Assembly: GCA_014647935.1 (NCBI GenBank)
Contig: BMQD01000003.1
Location: forward strand, 372,001 to 436,000
Length of the DNA stretch: 64,000 bases
Source of the DNA: Planomonospora parontospora
GTDB taxonomy: Bacteria; Actinomycetota; Actinomycetes; Streptosporangiales; Streptosporangiaceae
Direction of reading: 5' to 3'
Below are positions 42,101 through 51,201 of this stretch, piece after piece; position 1 is the stretch's first letter; every line of letters starts with the position of its first letter. The notes beneath the pieces are model-generated. The model ran no database searches, was not told the origin of the DNA, and saw nothing but the letters and a program-made list of their open reading frames with translations. The translations under genes were made by a program, and so were the position numbers.

Positions 42101-43222
42101 ATGGCGGACAAGCCCACCAAAGGCCTCGCCGATGTCGTAGCCGCGTCCACAGCGCTCAGTGACATCGACGGTCAGGCCGGTCGCCTCTTCTATCGCGGAT
42201 ACGACATCCACGATCTGGCCGGCCGTACCACCTTCGAAGAGACCGCGCACCTGCTGCAGTGCGGCACGCTCCCCACGCGGGAGCAACTGGCCGCCTACGG
42301 CGCGGAGCTGGTCCAGGGGCGCACGCTCGGCGCCCTCGTCGAAGCCAACGTCGCGGAGGTCGCGGCGAAGCAGGCGCCCATGGAGGCGCTGCGCACGCTG
42401 GTCTCGCTCGCCGGCGCGGACGATCCGGACAAGGACTCCAACGCTCCGGAGGCCAACCGGCGCAAGGCCGCCCGGCTGACCGCGCAGCAGCCGCTCCTGG
42501 TGGCCCGCTACCACGCGGCCAGGACCGGCACGCGGATCCCGGAGCCGGACCCGGCGCTCAGCGTCGCGGCGAACTTCCTGCTGCAGATCACCGGCCGCGC
42601 CGCGGACACCCGCGCCGTGGAGATCTTCGACGCCTGCCTCGTCCTGCACGCCGACCACACGATGAACGCCTCGACGTTCGCCGCCCGCGTCTGCGCCGCG
42701 ACCCTGTCGGACATGCACTCGGCCGTCGTCGCCGCCATCGGCACGCTCAAGGGCCCGCTCCACGGCGGCGCCAACGAGCAGGTCATGCGCACGCTGGAGG
42801 CACTGGACCCGAGCGGCGTGGCGCAGGCCGTACGCGACAGGCTCGCGGCCGGCGAGAAGATCATGGGCTTCGGGCACCGCGTCTACAAGACCGAGGACCC
42901 GCGTGCCACGCACCTGCGCAAGATGTCGCAGGAGCTCGCCGAGGCCTCCGGAGACGACACGTACTACCGGATGTCCAAGGAGATGGAGGAGGTCGTCTTC
43001 GAGACGAAGGGCCTCTACCCGAACGTCGACTTCTACGCCGCGACGGTCTACCACTACCTCGGCATCCCGACCGACCTGTTCACTCCGGTCTTCTCGGTCA
43101 GCCGCATGTCAGGATGGACCGCACATGTCATCGAGCAGCACGCCGACAACCGGCTGATCCGTCCGGACAGCGAGTACATCGGCGAGCGGGACCAGAAGTG
43201 GAAGCCGATCGGCGAGCGGTGA
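42101..43222 (+). CDS. citrate synthase (small type II-like, citrate/2-methylcitrate synthase family)
   Basis: A 373-residue protein. The small-domain His is in GPLHGGANEQVM, the second His in MGFGHRVYKTEDPRA, and the catalytic Asp in NVDFYAATVYH. The N-terminal ADVVAASTALSDIDGQAGRL segment is typical of the short actinobacterial citrate/methylcitrate synthases. Whether it uses acetyl-CoA or propionyl-CoA cannot be told from sequence. GGAGGAAAC precedes the ATG at 42101, and TAGACT at 42066-42071 is a possible -10. The DUF3017 gene is coupled behind it. Confidence 0.93.
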   Translation: MADKPTKGLADVVAASTALSDIDGQAGRLFYRGYDIHDLAGRTTFEETAHLLQCGTLPTREQLAAYGAELVQGRTLGALVEANVAEVAAKQAPMEALRTLVSLAGADDPDKDSNAPEANRRKAARLTAQQPLLVARYHAARTGTRIPEPDPALSVAANFLLQITGRAADTRAVEIFDACLVLHADHTMNASTFAARVCAATLSDMHSAVVAAIGTLKGPLHGGANEQVMRTLEALDPSGVAQAVRDRLAAGEKIMGFGHRVYKTEDPRATHLRKMSQELAEASGDDTYYRMSKEMEEVVFETKGLYPNVDFYAATVYHYLGIPTDLFTPVFSVSRMSGWTAHVIEQHADNRLIRPDSEYIGERDQKWKPIGER

Positions 43223-43494
43223 ACGCCAGGACGACAGACGACCGCTGGGGACCGTACCCGCTGGTGCTTGCGGGTGCGGTCGTCGCCGTCGCCGCGGCCG
43301 TGCTGGTCGACGTCGAGTGGGGGGGATTCACGCTCGGCGCCGTCATCATGCTGGGCGCCGCGACGAGGCTGGCCGGAGGCGGACGGCTGGCCGTACGGAA
43401 GAAGACGACCGACGCCGTCACGCTCGCCGTCCTCGGCGCCGCGCTGATGGCCGGGTCGTTGCTGCTGGAGTATCCGTGGCTCATGCCGCGATAA
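43219..43494 (+). CDS. DUF3017-family small membrane protein
   Basis: A 91-residue protein with three hydrophobic helices (YPLVLAGAVVAVAAAVLV, GGFTLGAVIMLGAATRLA and AVTLAVLGAALMAGSLLL). The GTG at 43219 overlaps the citrate synthase stop as GTGA. It matches the DUF3017 pattern. Its function is unknown. Confidence 0.75.
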   Translation: MNARTTDDRWGPYPLVLAGAVVAVAAAVLVDVEWGGFTLGAVIMLGAATRLAGGGRLAVRKKTTDAVTLAVLGAALMAGSLLLEYPWLMPR

Positions 43495-43611
43495 GTCGTC
43501 GGATGACCGGGTGGCCCTCAGGCCGCGCGCACCCGTCCGATAGCCTCAACGGCCAGTGAGCCTCAAAAGGACTTGTCTGGCCCGTGTCAGTTCAGAAGGG
43601 GAACCACACGC

Positions 43612-44826
43612 ATGCCCAAGATCAAGGTAGAGAACCCCGTCGTCGAGCTTGACGGCGACGAGATGACGAGGATCATCTGGCAGTTCATCAAGGACCAGTT
43701 GATCCTCCCCTACCTCGACGTCGACCTGAAGTACTACGACCTCGGCATCGAGCACCGCGACGCCACGGACGACCAGGTGACGATCGACTCCGCCAACGCC
43801 ATCAAGCAGTACGGCGTCGGCGTCAAGTGCGCCACCATCACCCCGGACGAGGCGCGGGTCGAGGAGTTCGGCCTCAAGAAGATGTGGAAGTCCCCGAACG
43901 GGACCATCCGCAACATCCTCGGCGGCGTGGTCTTCCGCGAGCCGATCATCATGTCCAACGTGCCGCGGCTGGTGCCGGGCTGGACCAAGCCGATCGTCAT
44001 CGGCCGTCACGCCTTCGGTGACCAGTACCGCGCCACCGACGTCAAGATCCCCGGCGAGGGCTCGCTGACGCTGACCTTCACCCCGAAGGACGGCTCGGAG
44101 CCGATCGAGCTCAACGTCTTCGACTTCCCGGGCGCCGGCGTCGCCATGGCGATGTACAACCTGGACGAGTCGATCCGCGACTTCGCCCGCGCGTCGATGC
44201 GGTACGGCCTGGCCCGCAACTACCCGGTCTACCTGTCGACGAAGAACACGATCATGAAGGCCTACGACGGGCGCTTCAAGGACATCTTCGCCGAGGTGTT
44301 CGAGACCGAGTTCAAGAAGGACTTCGAGGCCGCCGGCATCTCCTACGAGCACCGCCTGATCGACGACATGGTCGCCGCGGCGATGAAGTGGGAGGGCGGC
44401 TACGTCTGGGCCTGCAAGAACTACGACGGTGACGTGCAGTCCGACACCGTCGCGCAGGGCTTCGGCTCGCTCGGCCTGATGACCTCGGTCCTGATGTCGC
44501 CCGACGGCCGCACCGTCGAGGCCGAGGCCGCCCACGGCACCGTGACCCGTCACTACCGCGAGCACCAGAAGGGCAACCCGACCTCCACCAACCCGATCGC
44601 CTCGATCTTCGCGTGGACCCGGGGCCTGGCCCACCGCGGCAAGCTCGACAACACCCCCGCGGTGACCGACTTCGCCGAGAAGCTGGAGCAGGTCTGCATC
44701 GAGACCGTCGAGGGCGGCCAGATGACCAAGGACCTCGCGCTGCTCGTCGGCGGCGACGCCAAGTGGCTGACCACCCAGGACTTCCTGGCGGCCCTGGACG
44801 AGAACCTGAAGCGGAAGATGGCCTGA
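43612..44826 (+). CDS. icd: NADP-dependent isocitrate dehydrogenase (dimeric type)
   Basis: A 404-residue enzyme of the homodimeric subfamily. The N-terminus [20 protein letters not shown] holds the substrate-loop start. [20 protein letters not shown] binds isocitrate (Ser, Asn and Arg), and NADP binding is in [20 protein letters not shown]. Metal ligands include the Asp of [10 protein letters not shown]. It forms 2-oxoglutarate and NADPH. The ATG at 43612 has AAGGGG upstream. Two hairpins follow. Confidence 0.96.
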   Translation: MPKIKVENPVVELDGDEMTRIIWQFIKDQLILPYLDVDLKYYDLGIEHRDATDDQVTIDSANAIKQYGVGVKCATITPDEARVEEFGLKKMWKSPNGTIRNILGGVVFREPIIMSNVPRLVPGWTKPIVIGRHAFGDQYRATDVKIPGEGSLTLTFTPKDGSEPIELNVFDFPGAGVAMAMYNLDESIRDFARASMRYGLARNYPVYLSTKNTIMKAYDGRFKDIFAEVFETEFKKDFEAAGISYEHRLIDDMVAAAMKWEGGYVWACKNYDGDVQSDTVAQGFGSLGLMTSVLMSPDGRTVEAEAAHGTVTRHYREHQKGNPTSTNPIASIFAWTRGLAHRGKLDNTPAVTDFAEKLEQVCIETVEGGQMTKDLALLVGGDAKWLTTQDFLAALDENLKRKMA

Positions 44827-44846
44827 CCGCCTTCCGGATCAGGGGA

Positions 44847-44865
44847 GGGACGGTCTGACCGTCCC
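44847..44865 (+). terminator. icd downstream hairpin 1
   Basis: GGGACGGT (44847-44854) pairs with ACCGTCCC (44858-44865), loop CTG. Confidence 0.5.
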
Positions 44866-44876
44866 CGTCGGCACAA

Positions 44877-44907
44877 GGAGGGGGCCGCCCACCGGGCGGC
44901 CCCCTCC
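44877..44907 (+). terminator. icd downstream hairpin 2
   Basis: GGAGGGGGCCGCCC (44877-44890) pairs perfectly with 44894-44907 over ACC. This 14-bp GC stem is the more likely terminator between icd and the convergent propeller gene. Confidence 0.7.
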
Positions 44908-44970
44908 CGCTTTCCCGGACTTTCAGCCCCGGTGAGCCCGTCCGGCCCGTTCCCCCCGGACCGGGCGCGC

Positions 44971-46935
44971 TCACCGGAGTATGTCCAGCTCGCCGGTGGA
45001 GAGGGTCAGCACGCCGTACTCCCGCGTCGCGGTCCCCTCGGTCCTGACCAGGATCTCGTCCGAGGTGACCCAGCCCTGGAAGATCCAGTGGCGCCGGCCG
45101 CCGTACCGGGTGATGTCGGTCCGGACCTCGCGCCCGGTCGCGACGTCGATGATCAGCGGCGCCTCCTCGCCGCTCGGAGCGACCCCCCTGCGCCCATCGG
45201 GGGAGACGCCGGAGGGCGGACCGCCGGGCCAGCCGTCCGTACGGATGGTCCGCAGGCGCTTCCCGCCGGGGGTGAGGAATCGCAGCTCGCTCTCGTAGGG
45301 CCCGTCCTCGCCGGCGGTGACCCGGTGGACCACCGGCCCGGTCGACGTCCAGCCGATGAGGCCGTCACCGGGACCGACGCGGGACCGCGACCGCCGCCCC
45401 GTCCGGGTGTCGGTGATCTCGACTGGCTGCCCCTCCCCGGACTGATAGACCAACCGGCGGCCGTCCGGCGTGAAGAAGAGCCGGGGCTGGTCGGATTCCC
45501 ATCCGATGTCGGGGTCGAGCGGGCCGGAGGCGGGGATCGCCTTTCCGGTCTTCAGATCGTGGACGACCAGGCGCATGTCCTTCTCACGGCCGTAGGCCAG
45601 GCGACGTCCGTCCCGGCTGACCGCGAACAGGGACGGTACGGCGAGCGCCCCCGGCATCGGCGGCTCCGGTACCGCCGCCGTGACCAGGTGCCAGCGCCCG
45701 CACGGGCTTCCCCGGCAACCGGAGACCACACCGGACGGCGGGGCGGTCGGGAGCGGATGCTCGGGCGGCACGGGCGGGCCGGTCGCCGGACCCGTCGCCG
45801 GGGCGCCGAAGACGGTCATCGGATCGGACCAGGCGGGCTGGTCGGTCACCGGACTGATCGCCCCCGTGGAGAGGTCGACCAGATGGAAATCGTCATCCGA
45901 CACCTTCGAGACCAGCGCCCGGTCGCCGACCATGCCCCGGTGGGACCAGCCGTGGTCGATCTCGGGCAGCCGGACGAGATCGACCACCTCACCGGAGCGC
46001 AGGTCTCTCACGGCCAGCACATCGTGCCGTTCGGAGCTCCTCTCTTGGTAATCGGGGCCGTACTCGCCGCCGAACGCCTCCCTGTAGAGCCCGACCGAGT
46101 GCTTCCCGTCCGCCGCCACGAGGGCGGAGTTCACGCCCGAGCCGCGGACCCGCTCGGAAACCGTGCCGATCTGCTCGCCCCTGCGGTCGAACACCGCCCA
46201 TGTCGTACGGTCGTACAGCTCGGACGGGTCCTCCACCTCGGACGGATCACCAGAGCAGGGGACACCGATGATCCTGCGGGCGTCGCGGCCCAGGCCGACG
46301 ACCTCGCAGACGCCGTCCAGGGCGGTGGTCGTGCCGGTGGTGAAGTCGGTGAGGTGGACCTGCGGCGACCTGCCCAGGCGGGTCGCCGCGAAGAACCGGC
46401 CGTCCGCCGAGACGTGCAGGCCGATCCGCTCCCGCGCGGTGATGCCGTCCAGCAGCCGGGGACTCAGGCCGACCCTCCGGCCGCTCGGCAGGTCGTGGGC
46501 GACGAAGTGCTGCTCGGTCGTGCTGAAGTAGGCGACCCGGCGGCCGTCGCCGCTCACCCGGAGCGGAGGCCGGAGCACGGGACCGCCGGGGACACGGAGC
46601 TGCTGGGCCGCGTCGGGGATCTCGATCGACCGGAGCGCGCCGTTCCCCTCGACCGGTTCCGCGCCCTCGACGGACTCCCCGGACCGCACGGCCAGCCGCC
46701 AGCCGGAGCAGGCGGAGACCTGCGGATCCGGGCCCGGGCCGTAGCGGCATCGCGGGGACGCGTAGCTGACGGTCACCGGGAGCGGCGGGGGCTCCCAGAG
46801 GCCGGTCAGCGGGCGGGGACCGGCCGATCCGGAGTCCACCAGGAAGGCCAGCGCCAGGCCGATCACGGCTGCACCGGCGACCGCGCCGGCGGTCGGCCAC
46901 CGGTATCGGCGCCACGGACCCCAGGGGGCGGTCAC
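44971..46935 (-). CDS. membrane-anchored beta-propeller-like protein (propeller A)
   Basis: A 654-residue protein. One N-terminal helix (PTAGAVAGAAVIGLALAFLV, about 13-35) anchors an extracytoplasmic part of about 600 residues. That part has blade-like repeats with VSGDGRRVAYFSTTEQHFVAHDL, LHVSADGRFFAATRLG and SRDGRRLAYGREKDMRLVVHDL, the Asp-Gly-Arg pattern of TolB/WD40-like propellers. A Cys-Ser-Gly-Trp (SACSGWRLAV) near residue 75 is shared with two neighbours. The GTG start at 46935 overlaps the upstream gene stop by four bases. Ligand and role unknown; probably a sensor or scaffold. Confidence 0.7.
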   Translation of the reverse strand: MTAPWGPWRRYRWPTAGAVAGAAVIGLALAFLVDSGSAGPRPLTGLWEPPPLPVTVSYASPRCRYGPGPDPQVSACSGWRLAVRSGESVEGAEPVEGNGALRSIEIPDAAQQLRVPGGPVLRPPLRVSGDGRRVAYFSTTEQHFVAHDLPSGRRVGLSPRLLDGITARERIGLHVSADGRFFAATRLGRSPQVHLTDFTTGTTTALDGVCEVVGLGRDARRIIGVPCSGDPSEVEDPSELYDRTTWAVFDRRGEQIGTVSERVRGSGVNSALVAADGKHSVGLYREAFGGEYGPDYQERSSERHDVLAVRDLRSGEVVDLVRLPEIDHGWSHRGMVGDRALVSKVSDDDFHLVDLSTGAISPVTDQPAWSDPMTVFGAPATGPATGPPVPPEHPLPTAPPSGVVSGCRGSPCGRWHLVTAAVPEPPMPGALAVPSLFAVSRDGRRLAYGREKDMRLVVHDLKTGKAIPASGPLDPDIGWESDQPRLFFTPDGRRLVYQSGEGQPVEITDTRTGRRSRSRVGPGDGLIGWTSTGPVVHRVTAGEDGPYESELRFLTPGGKRLRTIRTDGWPGGPPSGVSPDGRRGVAPSGEEAPLIIDVATGREVRTDITRYGGRRHWIFQGWVTSDEILVRTEGTATREYGVLTLSTGELDILR

Positions 46936-48701
46936 CAGGGGTCGACCTTGCCGAGGACGGGGAACCGGTGGCTCTCGTTCAGGCTGATCCCCTCGGCCTC
47001 GGAGGCCTTCCCGGTGGCCGGGTCGACCAGCCGCAGTTCGTCATCGGCGTCATCGAGGTCGAGCCTGGTCAGGAAGCGGCCGTGCGCGTCCCAGCCCAGC
47101 AGTTCCGGGGCGTCGCCGAACTCGGAGAGCTCGACCCGGATCTTCACCTTGCGGACGGTCTTCCCGGTGGCCGGGTCCACCGTCGCAGCCTCGCCGTTCT
47201 CAGTGAGGACCAGCAGGCGGCGTCCGTCGGGGAAGAGGCCCGCGGCCGGTGCGGGGTCGAAGGGCACCCGCGTGCGCACGGCGCCGTCCGGGCCGACGGT
47301 GACCAGTTCGGCCTTGTCGCCCTCGGGCAGGGTGACCGCCGTGAACCCCCGCGAGCCGACGCCGAGCACCCGCGCGATCCCGGGCACCTCCACACCCCGG
47401 CCGCCGCCGGTGCTCACCAGGCGGGTCGTGCCCGTCCCGGGCCCGGAGGTGGTGAGGGCGGCGTGGCGGCCGTCGTGCGAGAGCACGGGCACAGGGAGTT
47501 CCGCGTCGGCCAGCGGCCCGGTGAGGTCGTGGCGGACTCCGGTGCGCAGGTCCTGGTGGACCATCCGCCGGGTCCGGGCGTGCAGGTAGACGGCGTGGAA
47601 GCCGTCGCCGCTGAGCGCGAACGGCGCGGGGCGCGGCAGCGGGCCGTGCCGCCCGGCGAACGTCGCGGCCTGCAGGGCCATGACCGAGGTGCCCGGGTCG
47701 TCGGGCCCCTCGTCCACCGAGAACAGCTCCCACGCCGCGCACCTCCGGAAGGTCAGCCGGGTTCCGCACTCCGGCAGCGCCGCGTGGGCGATCGGCCGGG
47801 ACGAGGTCTCCTCCCTGCCCTCGGGAGCACTCCAGGTGACGGCGTCGGGAGAGCGCGGCGCCGGGACGGACCAGGCGAGCACGACGCCCAGCGCGACGGC
47901 CGCGGTGACCGTCGCGACGGCGGTCGCGGGAGCCGCCCACCGGTGTTCCCGGTGCGCGCGGGGGACGGGCCGCCACGAATGGGTGCCCATGACCAGGGCG
48001 ACGAACGGCACCACCAGGCTCACCAGGAGGATGGACGCCGCGAGCGTGTCCGGCGGCATGCTCCGGAAGCCGCACCACAGGGCGGCGACCGCCCCTCCGG
48101 CCGCCAGTACGTGCGCGGACCGGGAGCGGGCGGCGATCTCCGCGGCCACCCGGTCGGCCGGCTCATCGGTCAGCGGCCGCGTCCGCAACCCCCGGAGCAG
48201 GACCGGTACGGCCGTCACCACGGTCGCCACGCCCGCGGCCCACGGCAGGGCGGCGGCGTCCGTGCCGAACCTCAGATAGCGGACCATTCCGTAGCAGGCC
48301 AAGGTTCCCGCGGCCACCGCGCCCGCGGCCCACAGCAGAGCCACCGCCGGAGGGACGAGCCGCAGGCCGAGGTCCCCGCGCCCGGACGGCCTGGCCCGTG
48401 CCAGCCGTACCTCCGCGACCAGGACGCCGGCGAACCAGCCGAGGAAGACGGGGAGCGGACGGAGCACGATCGACTCGGCGGTGAACCCGGCGAGGACGAC
48501 GAGCAGCCCGAAGACCAGGCCGAGCGAGCGCCAGCGGCGGGTCACCCGGATGTAGGTCAGGACGCGGTCGCCGTTGGACGGCGTCAGTGCGAGGCCCTGG
48601 CGGAGGGCGAACCGCTCGACGTGTTTCGGCTCGACCTGATCCATGAGCGGTGGAACGACGGCCAGGGCGATCGGGGCGAGCACGAGCGCGATCGAGAGCA
48701 C
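46932..48701 (-). CDS. multi-helix membrane protein with propeller-like domain (propeller B)
   Basis: A 589-residue protein. The N-terminal half (1-290) has about eight hydrophobic helices, for example LGLVFGLLVVLAGFTAESI, LLWAAGAVAAGTLACYGMV and AASILLVSLVVPFVALVMGT. The C-terminal half has propeller-like segments (LSGDGFHAVYLHARTRRMVH, VLSHDGRHAALTTSG) and the Cys-Ala-Ala-Trp motif (RRCAAWELFSV), as in neighbours A and C. The GTG at 48701 has GGAAGGGGGACC upstream. It is cotranscribed with propeller A. Confidence 0.65.
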   Translation of the reverse strand: MLSIALVLAPIALAVVPPLMDQVEPKHVERFALRQGLALTPSNGDRVLTYIRVTRRWRSLGLVFGLLVVLAGFTAESIVLRPLPVFLGWFAGVLVAEVRLARARPSGRGDLGLRLVPPAVALLWAAGAVAAGTLACYGMVRYLRFGTDAAALPWAAGVATVVTAVPVLLRGLRTRPLTDEPADRVAAEIAARSRSAHVLAAGGAVAALWCGFRSMPPDTLAASILLVSLVVPFVALVMGTHSWRPVPRAHREHRWAAPATAVATVTAAVALGVVLAWSVPAPRSPDAVTWSAPEGREETSSRPIAHAALPECGTRLTFRRCAAWELFSVDEGPDDPGTSVMALQAATFAGRHGPLPRPAPFALSGDGFHAVYLHARTRRMVHQDLRTGVRHDLTGPLADAELPVPVLSHDGRHAALTTSGPGTGTTRLVSTGGGRGVEVPGIARVLGVGSRGFTAVTLPEGDKAELVTVGPDGAVRTRVPFDPAPAAGLFPDGRRLLVLTENGEAATVDPATGKTVRKVKIRVELSEFGDAPELLGWDAHGRFLTRLDLDDADDELRLVDPATGKASEAEGISLNESHRFPVLGKVDPW

Positions 48702-48765
48702 GGTCCCCCTTCCGTCCGAGCCGGAAATCTAACATGATCAATTACCGGCGGGTAAGGGGGCTGCG

Positions 48766-49299
48766 GTGATCTCCAATCATGTCCTGGCACAGTGGGACTC
48801 GAAGGCGGGGGCGCTCACCCCGCGCGACCGGCGCCGGTTCGCGGTCGCGGGCTGCGTGGGCCTGGTCCTGATCGTCGCGGGCCTGGTCGCCTGGAACTCG
48901 GGCGCACTGGTGCCCCGGCTCTCGGCTCGCTGGCAGGACGGTCAGGGGGAGATGCGGAAGGACGACCTCGGACGGCCTGAACTGCTCCTCGTCAAGGAGG
49001 AGAGGGTCGTGGTCAACGACGGATACCTGCCGGTCACGGTCACGGGCGTGTCGGGGGCGAGCCCGGGGCTGGCACTGCGCTCCGCCGGTGTGCACCTGCC
49101 CCAGGTGATCGAACCGGGGGAGACGCTGCCGCTGGCGCTCTCCTACGCCGTCACCGACTGCGGGACGGCTCCCGAGACGATCGATCTGCGGGTCCGGGTG
49201 GATCGGTGGTGGGGGACGGCGGAGGCGGGGGTGCCCTTCACCGAGGACACGCCACCGTGGATCCGCGGTCCGGTCACGTCCGTCTGCGAGCTCGAGTAG
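48766..49299 (+). CDS. membrane-anchored extracytoplasmic protein
   Basis: A 177-residue protein with one helix (FAVAGCVGLVLIVAGLVAW, about 25-45). An extracytoplasmic beta-rich domain follows, with a V-V-N-D-G-Y-L-P-V-T-V-T-G pattern as in C-terminal accessory domains. Two conserved-looking cysteines (VTDCGTAPETI, VTSVCELE) may form a disulfide. The GTG at 48766 is divergent from propeller B. Unknown function, but it sits inside the propeller group. Confidence 0.6.
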   Translation: MISNHVLAQWDSKAGALTPRDRRRFAVAGCVGLVLIVAGLVAWNSGALVPRLSARWQDGQGEMRKDDLGRPELLLVKEERVVVNDGYLPVTVTGVSGASPGLALRSAGVHLPQVIEPGETLPLALSYAVTDCGTAPETIDLRVRVDRWWGTAEAGVPFTEDTPPWIRGPVTSVCELE

Positions 49300-49327
49300 T
49301 TCGTGCCGTCCGCTCCGCGCCGGCGTG

Positions 49328-50923
49328 TCAGCGGTCCGCGGCCGCGCCGATGGCGATCCGGTCGTCGCCGGGGAGCCCGGCCAGGCGGTGCATCCGGCCG
49401 CTGCGCACGTCGACCCGGTAGAACCCCAGGATGTCCCGGCTGGTCCGGCCGGTCAGCTCGACGACGACCTCGCGGGCGCTCAGCCAGTGCACGGCCTCGG
49501 CCGAGACGGGCTCACCGAGAGGGGACAGCGGCAGGCGCTTGACGGTCCGCCGGGAGGCGGCGTCCACGATGTGGAGGCTGTCGTTGCCGGGCTCTCCGGA
49601 GACGGCGGCCGCGGCGTACTTCCCGCTGGGGGAACCCGCCCAGCCCGGGTACTCCTCGTCGAGCCAGCCCGCGGACCTCTCCGCGGGCGTCGTCTCCCCG
49701 GCGGGCACGGGCGAGGTCGAACCGGTGGCGAAGTCGGTCCGGAGCCGCCGGTCGGCCAGGCGCACGGTGAAGTGGCGGCCGTCCGGGGAGACGGCGACGG
49801 AGGTGTGCTCGAGGTCGGCCGGGGTGAGCGCGGGGGACAGGTAGCGCTTCGTCCCGCTCGGCAGGTCGTGGGCGACGTACCGGAGCTCCGCCGCGCTGAG
49901 GTAGGCGAGGCGCCGGCCGTCCCGGCTGACGGCCGGGCCGAGCTCCCGCGAGCGGTCGTCGCCGTATCCCAGGTCCTGGACCGCGTCGGGGACGTGGAGC
50001 GTGGCCCTGCAGCCGCCCGGCTCGCAGGTCGCCTTGGGCAGACCGGGCCGGTCCTTCGACGGGCGGTCGGAGGTCATGGCCAGGGTCCAGCCCGAGCAGA
50101 GGACCTTCCCCGCGTACGGCGTCGCGGGACGGGCTCCCCGGCACTCGCCGGGGACCGCGTAGCGGATCACGTAGGACGTGCGCGGCGCCTTCCACGCGGC
50201 GGGTACGGCGGGCTGTGCGGTCCCTCCGGCGGAGGGCTCCGCGGAGGGCGAGGCGGAGGCCGATCCGGGGGCGGACGGCCCGGAGGAGGCCGTGGCGGCC
50301 TGCGGGACCGCGGCCGAGGCGCCGGAGCCGCGGTCGCCCGCGGCCAGCGCGGTGGTCCACACCTGGCCCTGCGGGGTCAGCGTGACGATGAACCCGACCA
50401 GCAGGGTGAGGACGGCGGCCGTCAGCAGGACCCTGCGCCTGCCGCGGCGGCGCAGGTCCGCCAGCGACCGGTCGGACAGGTCGGGGACGGAGGCCTCGCC
50501 CGCCTGCGTGGCGAACCGGTTGACCAGGCGCCTGCGGTCCCCCTTGGTGAGGGTGTCGAGCGCCTCGGTGAGCTCCGACTCCACGGCCTCCACGGGCAGG
50601 CCGAGGACGTCGGCCATCTCCTCGGGCGTCCTGCCGTCGTGGAGGCAGGCGACGGCGATGAGACGGCGGCGCGGCGGGAGCCGTACCAGGGCGGTGGCGC
50701 CGGCGGCGGTCGGCCTGCGGAGGAAGGCGCGGTAGAGCGCCGTGTGGGCGTGCGTGGCGGGGTTCTCCCACGGCGTGGGGGGCCAGGCCAGGCCCACGGT
50801 GCGGTAGGCGCGCAGGGCCAGCCGGATGGCCTGCTCGTGGCTGCCGGTGAGCAGGAGTCCGGTGCCGACGAGGGAACGCTGATCGCGCTGGACGAAGTCG
50901 CGAAAACCGATATATCGGCGCAT
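49328..50923 (-). CDS. ECF sigma-like N-terminus fused to a membrane-anchored beta-propeller (propeller C)
   Basis: A 531-residue protein. Residues 5-70 resemble region 2 of SigE-family ECF sigma factors (FRDFVQRDQRSLVGTGLLLT, HEQAIRLALRAYRTV). Residues 80-125 resemble region 4, with RLPPRRRLIAVACLHDGRTP and MADVLGLPVEAVESELTEAL. One membrane helix lies at about 165-183 (VLLTAAVLTLLVGFIVTL). The outside part carries the same propeller blocks as neighbours A and B: VSRDGRRLAYLSAAELRYVAHDL, SPDGRHFTVRLAD, and the LCSGWTLAM motif. Fusing a sigma-like domain to a transmembrane sensor means transcription could be linked directly to an outside signal. The sigma-like helix-turn-helix looks complete, but the DNA-recognition residues may not be functional. 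Confidence 0.7.
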   Translation of the reverse strand: MRRYIGFRDFVQRDQRSLVGTGLLLTGSHEQAIRLALRAYRTVGLAWPPTPWENPATHAHTALYRAFLRRPTAAGATALVRLPPRRRLIAVACLHDGRTPEEMADVLGLPVEAVESELTEALDTLTKGDRRRLVNRFATQAGEASVPDLSDRSLADLRRRGRRRVLLTAAVLTLLVGFIVTLTPQGQVWTTALAAGDRGSGASAAVPQAATASSGPSAPGSASASPSAEPSAGGTAQPAVPAAWKAPRTSYVIRYAVPGECRGARPATPYAGKVLCSGWTLAMTSDRPSKDRPGLPKATCEPGGCRATLHVPDAVQDLGYGDDRSRELGPAVSRDGRRLAYLSAAELRYVAHDLPSGTKRYLSPALTPADLEHTSVAVSPDGRHFTVRLADRRLRTDFATGSTSPVPAGETTPAERSAGWLDEEYPGWAGSPSGKYAAAAVSGEPGNDSLHIVDAASRRTVKRLPLSPLGEPVSAEAVHWLSAREVVVELTGRTSRDILGFYRVDVRSGRMHRLAGLPGDDRIAIGAAADR

Positions 50924-51201
50924 TGGGCCTTACTCCGCATGGTTGGGGAGATCAAACGGTAGCGATCCAGGTAGCCGGAGCGCCAAATCGGGACGATTGT
51001 CAATAGTCGGCCGGTTGGAAGCGTACCGGTGCGTTCCCGTCCGTGTGCCCCCGTCGGCGCCGTCCGGTCCGGGAGGCGGTCCCGTGCCGGGGCGCCGGGA
51101 CCGGGCGCGGCGAGGTCACTTCGGGGTAACGCGGAGGGACGGGCCCTCGCCGGGACGTAAAGTTTTTCCCATCGGAGCCGGGCGAGACCGTAGGGAAGAA
51201 G

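Noticed and set aside
44932-47589. Long plus-strand frame opposite the propeller genes
   Set aside because: No motifs and a shadow-like composition; the minus strand carries clear helices and propeller blocks.
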